Positions 58,332 to 64,000 of a stretch of 64,000 nucleotides of DNA are shown here, piece after piece. The position numbers were made by a program, and so were the translations under genes. The number at the start of each line of letters is the position of its first letter. Position 1 is the stretch's first letter. The notes below the pieces were generated by a model. It did no database searches, was not told the origin of the DNA, and was given only the letters and a program-made list of their open reading frames with translations. This stretch comes from an uncultured Oscillospiraceae bacterium (lineage in GTDB: Bacteria > Bacillota > Clostridia > Oscillospirales > Oscillospiraceae). The stretch lies in assembly GCA_910587505.1 (NCBI GenBank), contig CAJULD010000005.1, positions 1-64,000 of the forward strand. Reading direction: 5' to 3'.

Positions 58332-59302
58332 TTGTCAATCATACAAATTCTCAAATTTTTCTTAACGGCGTACCTTCAGCAACCTGGTTCTGTTCCGTTA
58401 CATATTTTTTTGTGTGCAAGATTGCAGTTCCGGTGTTTCTGCTTGTGATAGGGGCGGTTTTATCAGATAAGGAAGATACGCCAAAACGCTCTGTGAAGAG
58501 GATATGGCGCATAGTGGTTGTGGGCGGCGCAGGGTCGCTCTGCTATGGTCTTTACTATGCGGGCCAGAATGGAGCGGCGTTTAGTTTGGGAAACTTTTTA
58601 AAAAATCTGCTGAAAGGACCTGCGACAAACGCGTTTTGGTACCTGTATTTATACTTGGCGCTGCTGTGCCTGCTGCCCATCCTGCAAAGGATGGTTAAGG
58701 CGCTGAGTAAACGGCAGCTGGAATACACGCTCTTTTTGTCGCTGGGGATTTTGGGTGTATTGCCGCTAATCAGGATATTTTTTCCTTCTTTTCAAGTATA
58801 TGGATATCTCACGACCGCCCTGTTCAGCCCATATGTTGGTATGGTGCTGCTGGGTTATTATATAGAACATTATGTGCCTGTTACCGGAAAGAGCTTCTGG
58901 AGCGCTTTCTGCGGCTTTATCCTGTTGATCGCTTTTCAGGTAGCAGGTACATACCTGCTCTATCAGCGGGACCCGGGCTCCTGGCTTGTCCTGGATGACC
59001 GGACGCTGCTCACGATTACTGGCTCCAGCGCCTGCTTTTATATATGCGTGAGATACATTTTCAGCCGATTTCCCCCGAAGCCAGGGTTGGAACGCGTGAT
59101 TCATTCTGTATCGAACCTGACATTTGGGATTTATCTGTCGGGAGATATGATGATCGCAGTGTCCAGACCCCTTTATGCAGTGTTGTGTGAACACTGTCAT
59201 GTTCTGATAGCCGTGGTGCTTTGGGAAATATTGATTTTTACCGGATGTGCAATCGTTACTGCCGGATTGAGACTGATTCCACCCCTGCGAAAATGGATTT
59301 GA
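58265..59302 (+). CDS. Membrane acyltransferase 2, reading frame set by a poly-G tract
   Basis: The frame gives 345 residues with about ten helices: YIGFLRIAACFLVIVNHTNS (His in the first helix end), KIAVPVFLLVIGAVLS, FWYLYLYLALLCLLPIL, FGIYLSGDMMIA. It is the WecH/OafA-like acyltransferase family. In the present sequence its frame can only be entered from TTG 58265, with a weak AAGGA site. ATG 58255, the better start, is one base out of frame because of the G8 tract at 58272-58279. It overlaps acyltransferase 1 by 67 bp. Confidence 0.85.
   Translation: MFRGGYWKPYIGFLRIAACFLVIVNHTNSQIFLNGVPSATWFCSVTYFFVCKIAVPVFLLVIGAVLSDKEDTPKRSVKRIWRIVVVGGAGSLCYGLYYAGQNGAAFSLGNFLKNLLKGPATNAFWYLYLYLALLCLLPILQRMVKALSKRQLEYTLFLSLGILGVLPLIRIFFPSFQVYGYLTTALFSPYVGMVLLGYYIEHYVPVTGKSFWSAFCGFILLIAFQVAGTYLLYQRDPGSWLVLDDRTLLTITGSSACFYICVRYIFSRFPPKPGLERVIHSVSNLTFGIYLSGDMMIAVSRPLYAVLCEHCHVLIAVVLWEILIFTGCAIVTAGLRLIPPLRKWI
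58272..58279 (+). repeat. G8 homopolymer tract at the junction of two acyltransferase genes
   Basis: Eight G residues. With seven, ATG 58255 reads straight into acyltransferase 2 (MRTFVPGGYWKPY). With nine, acyltransferase 1 is fused in frame to acyltransferase 2. With eight, as here, the two are separate and gene 2 needs a TTG start. Confidence 0.75.
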
Positions 59303-59319
59303 GGAAACGGAGTACGGTT

Positions 59320-59727
59320 ATGAAAAAGCTGATTGACCCAACAATGTTCAAGTTTTTGCTGGTAGGTGTTTTTAACACGCTGGTGGGCTGCGGGACCATG
59401 TTTCTGCTCTACAATCTGGCGGGATGCTCCTACTGGCTGTCCTCAGCGGCAAACTACATAGTGGGTGGCATCGTCAGCTTTTTCCTCAACAAGTACTTTA
59501 CATTCCGGAATCATGAGCGTTCCTGGAAGCAGGTGTTCCGCTTTGCGGTCAATGTGGCGGCGTGCTACCTGCTGGCCTACGGGCTCGCGAAGCCGCTGAC
59601 GCTGCGCGCACTGGCCGGACAAGCTGTGAACGTGCAGGAAAATGCGGCCATGCTGGTGGGGATGTGCCTCTATACCGCTTTGAATTATTTTGGTCAGAGA
59701 TTCTTCGCCTTTCGGAGTGAAAAGTAA
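59320..59727 (+). CDS. GtrA-like flippase-type membrane protein
   Basis: A 135-residue protein with four membrane helices: FKFLLVGVFNTLVGCGTMFLLYNLAG, WLSSAANYIVGGIVSFFLNKYFTFRNH (the GtrA signature SFxLNRxxTF type), a third helix, and ENAAMLVGMCLYTALNYFGQRFFAF. The family is thought to flip undecaprenyl-phosphate-linked sugar across the membrane. Start MKKLIDPTMF at 59320. It completes the GtrA/GtrB/GtrII set and is the last gene of the locus. Confidence 0.92.
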   Translation: MKKLIDPTMFKFLLVGVFNTLVGCGTMFLLYNLAGCSYWLSSAANYIVGGIVSFFLNKYFTFRNHERSWKQVFRFAVNVAACYLLAYGLAKPLTLRALAGQAVNVQENAAMLVGMCLYTALNYFGQRFFAFRSEK

Positions 59728-60044
59728 GCAGCATACGCAGAAGTTGCGCCTCCGGAGGGCAGCCAAACCGGGTTTATACCCCGAAGCGCACAAAGAGGGG
59801 GCAGACGGCAGAACGTGTGTGCGCCTGATGGGACAGCCGGAAGCAGCGGCCCTGCTCCGGCCCAATTCATCAGTTGGATATATTTTTCGCTTGCCTGCTC
59901 CGAACCTGCTTTTAATCTTTCCGCATTTTGCCATTGTATCGCTTTTCCTGTGGATTTCAAATGCTCAAATGCTGCTGCTCTGGGAACATGGTCAGTTGGG
60001 GGTTTACAAACGGCGCATGGTTCGCTATAATAGGCTCGGACCAT
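59728..60044. other. 317-bp gap with the tRNA-Leu promoter
   Basis: No convincing gene. At its right end TTTACA (60003-60008), 17 bp, TATAAT (60026-60031) precede the tRNA by 13 bp. Confidence 0.65.
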
Positions 60045-60124
60045 GCGGGTATGATGGAATTGGCAGACATGCAGGATTTAGGTTCCTGTGCCTCGGCGTT
60101 GGGGTTCAAGTCCCCATACCCGCA
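60045..60124 (+). tRNA. tRNA-Leu (anticodon UAG)
   Basis: Acceptor GCGGGTA pairs with TACCCGC. The anticodon stem CAGGA/TCCTG holds loop TTTAGGT with anticodon TAG. The T-loop is GTTCAAG, and A plus CCA (60125-60127) are encoded at the 3' end. No long variable arm hairpin was resolved in detail; the D-arm and length suit Leu. Confidence 0.9.
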
Positions 60125-60131
60125 CCACGTC

Positions 60132-60188
60132 GGAGCGAAATCCGCTCCACTCCGTTTCAAGGCGGTCCCTTTTGGGGCCGCCTTGAAA
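60132..60188 (+). terminator. Hairpins downstream of tRNA-Leu
   Basis: GGAGCG-AAATC-CGCTCC (60132-60148) is followed by 15-bp arms TTTCAAGGCGGTCCC (60155-60169) and 60174-60188 with a TTTT loop. Further inverted repeats (CCAACTCGAA/TTCGAGTTGG near 60218-60252; CCGAACCTGT/ACAGGTTCGG near 60312-60343) fill the stretch up to tRNA-Arg. Confidence 0.6.
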
Positions 60189-60443
60189 TTGCGTTCCGCT
60201 TTTTGGCTCCTCCTTTCCAACTCGAACCCGCTGCGCTGGGCTTCGAGTTGGCTTTTGGTGCATGACGATCGTCTGCATCTTTTTATCAACACATGACAGG
60301 GCCATATAATCCGAACCTGTTTTCGACCGGGGACAGGTTCGGATTACCGGTTTTTCCGGAAAGATTTGGAGCGACACATTTTTTTTATAAACGCAACAAA
60401 AGCAAAACGGCCAGCGCAAGTACTCCACCTGCACTGGCCGTGG

Positions 60444-60517
60444 TACGCCCGACTGGATTCGAACCAGCGGCCTTGTGAGTCGGAGTCACACGCGCTATCC
60501 AACTGCGCCACGGGCGC
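60444..60517 (-). tRNA. tRNA-Arg (anticodon CCG)
   Basis: On the minus strand acceptor GCGCCCG pairs with CGGGCGT (one G-T pair at the end). Anticodon stem TGTGA/TCACA, loop CTCCGAC, anticodon CCG. T-loop GTTCGAATC. CCA is encoded (60441-60443). Confidence 0.93.
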
Positions 60518-60814
60518 ATACCTGACAATATAAAATTGTATCATGCCTGCTGCGGGAAACCTTTTCCCCTGCAACGTGCATAGTATAGCAGAAAATTTTC
60601 CTTTTGTAAAGAAAAATTTTTCTCCCGGGCAACAGATGATGCAGTAAGTCAAATGCAGAAAAGTTTTTTCGCCTGTTCTGCGCTGCTTTCTGCCCAAACG
60701 GAGGCAAAAGCGGTTGCTGCTGCGGCTCCCGGTTTTGTGCAGGATCCGTCCGCCGTTTGTTTGCCGGGGATCTTCTGCCTGCTCCAGGCCTGCTTTCGGA
60801 TAGATTATTGCAGA

Positions 60815-61495
60815 TTATGTCTCAGGTTTAATAATCATATCAAACACCTCCATTTGACTGTTATGCCACAGCACATACACAATGGACAGTACGTTGTAGC
60901 CCATGAAAATGTATATGTAGTTTTCGTTGGAATACTTAAAGAGGACCATGACAACAAAAGCGCCCAGCGCTTGAATAAAACGAAAGCATGCCGATTCGCA
61001 GAGATTGTGCCGTTCCTTTACGCTTCGCCTTTTCTCATCCCCGGATTGTTCTCCGTCAGGATTTTGTTCATGCCTGCCTTTATTGCAGATGATGACAAGA
61101 TTCCAAATGGAGTAGAGAAAAAAGATGCTGCAATATGCGGCCAGAAAGACGAACGGCATATGTTTTACTGCTGTTTGTATGGAATCGTCTGTCAGCATTG
61201 CGGCTAAATGGATCTGCCAGAAAAAAATACCCAGAGTCAGTATATCGAGTAAAAAGAGCGCGGCTGCATATTGGCGCAGGTAAATTTTAATCGTAGCCCA
61301 GGTATTCATTAACTCAAATATATTCAGACAGACAGCGGTAATGATACAAAATGTTGTATCCCATGGTATGTCTGATTTCCAGACAGCTTTATAAAAGAAA
61401 TCTCCGATGCATGAAGCGTTTAACACAATAATGGCCAGACATGCCGCCTGAAAAGCGATAATCTCTATAGAATCGCTGCCTTTCTGACTTTTCAC
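60815..61495 (-). CDS. Multi-pass membrane protein of unknown function
   Basis: A 226-residue protein from a GTG start with GGAGG upstream. About six hydrophobic segments occur (FQAACLAIIVLNASC, TTFCIITAVCLNIFEL, AALFLLDILTLGIFF, MPFVFLAAYCSIFFLY, ALGAFVVMVLF, YIFMGYNVLSIVYVL). A hydrophilic loop GRHEQNPDGEQSGDEKRRSVKERHN sits before the fifth. No family motif was recognised. It is AT-richer than average and stands alone. The 60518-60814 gap upstream of its stop shows no gene. Confidence 0.65.
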   Translation of the reverse strand: MKSQKGSDSIEIIAFQAACLAIIVLNASCIGDFFYKAVWKSDIPWDTTFCIITAVCLNIFELMNTWATIKIYLRQYAAALFLLDILTLGIFFWQIHLAAMLTDDSIQTAVKHMPFVFLAAYCSIFFLYSIWNLVIICNKGRHEQNPDGEQSGDEKRRSVKERHNLCESACFRFIQALGAFVVMVLFKYSNENYIYIFMGYNVLSIVYVLWHNSQMEVFDMIIKPET

Positions 61496-61643
61496 TGTAG
61501 ATCCATCCTCCGGTTATGAGAAGCTGTACCAGGATTTCCTGAAGGAAATTTTAGCAGATTTATTGATTCAGGTCAAGAACAGGAGGAGACCGGTCACGCC
61601 GGGGCGGCGGCGAAAGACTGCGGTAAAAAATCAGGATTGCCGG

Positions 61644-61672
61644 TTGACGGCTGTCTACCCTTTTGCTATAGT
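61644..61672 (+). promoter_or_regulatory. Promoter before the BlaI-like remnant
   Basis: TTGACG (61644-61649), 17 bp, TATAGT (61667-61672). Confidence 0.6.
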
Positions 61673-61717
61673 ATGAGAATAGATGTCTGTATACTGTCTG
61701 TCGGGAAAGAACCTGTC

Positions 61718-61933
61718 ATGAATACAAAACGAAACACGCTGCCGGACAGCGAGTGGAAGCTGATGCGGATTCTCTGGGAACGGAGCCCGATGACGGGTAT
61801 GGAGCTGACCGCCGCCCTTCGCGCTCCCGGCTGGTCCAGGAATACGGTTATTACCACGCCCTCCCGGCTGGAGGGCGGCGGGGGCAATAGATCGGTAAAT
61901 ACGCCTATTGACATTTCCCGGACATTGTGGTAA
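61718..61933 (+). pseudogene. Truncated BlaI/MecI-type repressor
   Basis: 71 residues from ATG 61718. LPDSEWKLMRILWERSPMTGMELTAAL and GWSRNTVITTPSRLE match the winged helix of BlaI/MecI repressors (normally about 120-130 residues), with the usual T-x-x-x-R-L motif altered to TPSRLEGGGG. The rest of the wing and the dimerisation domain are gone and unrelated sequence follows. The promoter is still present. No BlaR-type sensor protease is nearby. Confidence 0.7.
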
Positions 61934-61976
61934 GTAATAGATGAATCATTGTGATTGATGGAGGAGGACTTCTGTT

Positions 61977-62471
61977 ATGAAAAGAACAATGCAGAAGCGG
62001 GCTGTGATCCTGCTGCTGTCCCTGGCCGCAGCGCTGGCCCTGATGGTCCCTGCTCTGGCCCACGGACACGGCCATCACGGCGGACGGCGGAGCCAGACCC
62101 AGGTGACGGTCTGCGCCGTCAGAGACTGCGACGCGGCGGGCCGCCACGTGCACAGCGGCGTGACCTACTGTGGCTACGCCCACGAGAGCGGCGTCTGCGA
62201 CGGCCAGTGTCTGGCCCTGTGCGATGTGGAGGACTGCGAAATCGCGGGACGGCATGTCCACGACGGCGTGACCTACTGCGGGAGCTGCCATGAGGACGGC
62301 TTCTGCAACGGCCGGTGTCTGACCCTGTGCCCGGTGGAAGGGTGCGGCACTGCGGGACCGCACATCCACGACGGCGTGACCTACTGCGGCAACCACCACG
62401 AGGCCGGCTACTGCGCGGGCGTCTGCACCGCGGTACAGACCGGACGTCATCACGGCGGACGCTGCCATTGA
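61977..62471 (+). CDS. Secreted His/Cys-rich protein with three tandem repeats
   Basis: A 164-residue precursor: signal peptide (MKRTMQKRAVILLLSLAAAL, cleaved near PALA), a His-rich linker HGHGHHGGRR, then three repeats of about 34 residues. Consensus: LC-x-VEDC-x2-AGRHVHDGVTYCG-x-CHE-x-G-x-C-x-G-x-C. It ends with another His-rich tail (GRHHGGRCH). Each repeat carries five to six Cys and three to four His, a good candidate for extracytoplasmic metal binding or disulfide-rich folding. GGAGGAGG precedes the ATG. The family was not recognised. Confidence 0.8.
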   Translation: MKRTMQKRAVILLLSLAAALALMVPALAHGHGHHGGRRSQTQVTVCAVRDCDAAGRHVHSGVTYCGYAHESGVCDGQCLALCDVEDCEIAGRHVHDGVTYCGSCHEDGFCNGRCLTLCPVEGCGTAGPHIHDGVTYCGNHHEAGYCAGVCTAVQTGRHHGGRCH

Positions 62472-62476
62472 AAAAA

Positions 62477-62511
62477 TGCGGCGCGGAGGAGTTTTCCGCG
62501 CCGCACTTTTT
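62477..62511 (+). terminator. Terminator of the His/Cys-rich gene
   Basis: Perfect 11-bp arms TGCGGCGCGGA (62477-62487, 62495-62505) with a 7-nt loop, followed by CTTTTTC. Confidence 0.9.
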
Positions 62512-62512
62512 C

Positions 62513-62541
62513 TTGACAAATTGCATTATATGCATTATACT
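62513..62541 (+). promoter_or_regulatory. Promoter of the GntR operon
   Basis: TTGACA (62513-62518), 17 bp, TATACT (62536-62541). The spacer contains TGCATTATATGCAT, a partly palindromic stretch fitting autoregulation by the GntR protein. Confidence 0.75.
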
Positions 62542-62569
62542 AAATAATACAAAAGAGGGGGGCGATCTC

Positions 62570-62941
62570 GTGCTGCTGCGTCTGGACTTTAACAGCGATA
62601 TACCGATTTACCAGCAGCTCCGCAATCAGATTGTCTCCGCCGTCGCCGCGGGGGAGCTGAGACCGGGAGAGCGGCTGCCCACGGTCCGGGCGCTGGCGGA
62701 GGAGTGCGGCATCAACATGATGACCGCCAGCAAGGCGTACCAGCTGCTGAAGGCGGAGGGGTATGTCGCCGCCAACCGCCGGGGCGGGGTCATGGTGCGG
62801 CTTCCGGCGGGCGGCGCAGCGCCGGAGACGCTGGAGGGCCTGCGGCTGCGGCTGTGCGAGCTGCGTCTGGCGGGGCTGAGCCGGGAGGAAATTCTGAAGC
62901 TGTGCGGGAGGCTGTATGACGGAGAGGAGGCGGAGAGATGA
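62570..62941 (+). CDS. GntR-family regulator, YtrA subfamily
   Basis: A 123-residue protein with GTG start after GAGGGGGG. Winged helix: IPIYQQLRNQIVSAVAAGELRPGERLPTVRALAEECGINMMTASKAYQLLKAEGYV in outline, the YtrA-type pattern with only a short C-terminal dimerisation helix. The stop overlaps the start of the membrane protein (ATGA). YtrA-type regulators usually repress adjacent membrane-protein or ABC genes. Confidence 0.92.
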   Translation: MLLRLDFNSDIPIYQQLRNQIVSAVAAGELRPGERLPTVRALAEECGINMMTASKAYQLLKAEGYVAANRRGGVMVRLPAGGAAPETLEGLRLRLCELRLAGLSREEILKLCGRLYDGEEAER

Positions 62942-64000
62942 CGGCGTTCTGGAAGTTCATTTTATGGGCGATGATTATCTGGCTGCTGCCGCTGCTGAAT
63001 ATGTACTTCAAGAGCGAATGCAAGCCGAAGAAAAATATTATCGTGGGCGTGACCCTGCCTTACAACGCCCACGACGACGCGGCGGTCCTCGCCCTGTTGG
63101 AGAAGTATAAAAGGGAGTTGAGGCTGACCTGCTGGATCATGTTGGCCGCGGCGGTCCCAAGCCTGCTGCTGCGGGGGCACGGGACTTTTATGACATACTG
63201 GATCACCTGGACGATTCTGGCGTGTTTGTCGTTTTATATCCCCTATGTCCGCTGCAACAAGGCCCTGCGGCAGCTCAAGGAGGAGCGGGGCTGGCGGCGG
63301 GAGGAGGAAGCGCCACGGACGGTCGCGGACCTCAAAGCCGCGGCGGAGGAGATGCGCTGGCTCTCCCCCTGGTGGTTCCTGCCGCCCTTTGCCGCCAGTC
63401 TCCTGCCCCTGCTGTTTGACCGGACCCTCTGGTGGCTGTGGGCGCTGAATGCGGCCATGGCGCCGGTATTCTATCTCTGCTACCGGTATCTGTACCGAAA
63501 CCGGGCGGAGGTGGTGGACGCCGACAGCGGCCGGACCATGGCGCTGACCCGCATCCGGCGGTACAACTGGGGAAAGTGCTGGCTCATTCTGGCCTGGGCC
63601 ACGGGAGCGTTCAACGTGGGAATGTGGCTGACCCTGGGGCATGTCTGGCTGTGTATGGCGGTGGTCCTGCTCTACGGACTGACGGTCTGTCTGGCGGTCA
63701 TCCGGATTGAGTTCCGGGTGCGCCGGTTGCAGGAGAAGCTGACGGCGGACAGCGGCCGGGGGTACTATGTGGATGAGGATGAGCGGTGGATCTGGGGAAT
63801 GCTGTACTACAACCCCAACGACGCCCGTCTGATGGTCAACGACCGCACCGGGATTGGCAGTACGGTCAATCTGGCCCGGCGGTCCGGACAGACCATCATG
63901 GGACTGATTCTGGCGGTGCTGCTGGCCTGCCCGCTGATTGGGGTGTGGCTCATGGGCATGGAGCGGGCCCCGGTGGAGCTGGAAATCACAGAGACGGAGC
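62938..64000 (+). CDS. Multi-pass membrane protein with DUF5808-like region (cut by window edge)
   Basis: The frame is open from ATG 62938 to the window end (354 residues seen). The start MTAFWKFILWAMIIWLLPLLN is followed by VGVTLPYNAHDDAAVLALLEKYKREL, as in DUF1648-type proteins, and several paired helices. RGYYVDEDERWIWGMLYYNPNDARLMVNDRTGIG matches the DUF5808 pattern (W-x-W-G-x-x-Y-x-N-P-x-D). Coupled to the GntR gene, a recurrent pair in Firmicutes. Its role is unknown; related SdpI-like proteins confer immunity or sense envelope stress. Confidence 0.85.
   Translation, partial: MTAFWKFILWAMIIWLLPLLNMYFKSECKPKKNIIVGVTLPYNAHDDAAVLALLEKYKRELRLTCWIMLAAAVPSLLLRGHGTFMTYWITWTILACLSFYIPYVRCNKALRQLKEERGWRREEEAPRTVADLKAAAEEMRWLSPWWFLPPFAASLLPLLFDRTLWWLWALNAAMAPVFYLCYRYLYRNRAEVVDADSGRTMALTRIRRYNWGKCWLILAWATGAFNVGMWLTLGHVWLCMAVVLLYGLTVCLAVIRIEFRVRRLQEKLTADSGRGYYVDEDERWIWGMLYYNPNDARLMVNDRTGIGSTVNLARRSGQTIMGLILAVLLACPLIGVWLMGMERAPVELEITETE

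Noticed and set aside
59690..60296. Several overlapping open frames around tRNA-Leu
   Set aside because: They cross the tRNA gene and its promoter, and have no ribosome sites.
60653..61207. 184-codon plus-strand frame
   Set aside because: Antisense to the membrane protein gene at 60815-61495, which has regular hydrophobic segments and a ribosome site.
1..64000. CRISPR array
   Set aside because: No regularly spaced direct repeats of 25-40 bp were noticed. Repeats in the window are paralog ends, palindromes and the two MITE-like copies.

Overview
The window looks like chromosomal DNA of a GC-rich Gram-positive gut Clostridium-type bacterium, probably of the Oscillospiraceae (Flavonifractor/Lawsonibacter-like). 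This is inferred from the high GC content, strong AGGAGG-type ribosome sites, frequent GTG starts, lipoprotein signal peptides, teichoic-acid-type CDP-glycerol transferases, a TagGH-like exporter, LytTR/GHKL signalling and a GntR-YtrA/DUF5808 pair. No rRNA, CRISPR array, prophage or complete insertion sequence was seen. Genes left of about 31.4 kb lie almost all on the minus strand and genes right of it almost all on the plus strand.

Layout. 1-8 kb: the end of a glutamate-synthase-type flavoprotein; a lipoprotein/XRE/DUF2975 operon behind a promoter flanked by two matching palindromes; hemW; a four-gene membrane and secreted-protein operon with an MFS transporter; a MITE-like repeat; and an SPFH protein. 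8.2-9.1 kb is an AT-rich island with a lipoprotein and a clipped glycogen-binding-like protein. 9.1-22.3 kb is the most unusual part. It holds five paralogous solute-binding lipoproteins without any permease, one ABC half-exporter, two XRE-TPR regulators, two divergent secreted-protein genes, and two small Pro/Glu-rich secreted-peptide genes that each overlap the 3' end of a regulator tail to tail (one is chimeric and frameshifted). Three copies of one long palindrome sit directly beside the -35 boxes of their promoters. It reads as two duplicated copies of an RRNPP-like peptide-sensing module that may control orphan binding proteins. The function is inferred.

22.3-42.1 kb is mostly housekeeping: a family 4 glycosyltransferase, glyA, an M19 dipeptidase, a GHKL/LytTR two-component system with a pair of ABC exporters, a TetR-controlled ABC/FtsX-type transporter, typA, an Asp/Glu racemase, a malate/lactate-type dehydrogenase and a GH36 alpha-galactosidase. 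42.1-59.7 kb is a cell-surface polymer locus. It contains glycosyltransferases, two GT2/CDP-glycerol-transferase fusions, a further CDP-glycerol transferase, an IspD/TarI-like cytidylyltransferase, a TagGH-like exporter, a split GtrA/GtrB/GtrII glucosylation set and two acyltransferases separated by a poly-G tract that could switch reading frame. 60-64 kb has tRNA-Leu(UAG), tRNA-Arg(CCG), a membrane protein, a BlaI-like remnant, a His/Cys-rich three-repeat secreted protein, and a GntR (YtrA-type) regulator with a DUF5808-like membrane protein cut by the window edge.

Working logic. The polymer locus would build a phosphodiester polymer at the membrane (CDP-glycerol transferases plus cytidylyltransferase), export it by TagGH and decorate it by Gtr glucosylation and acylation. 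The 9-22 kb locus would sense a secreted peptide through TPR regulators bound at the shared operator. All functional assignments come from sequence reading alone; no database search was run.
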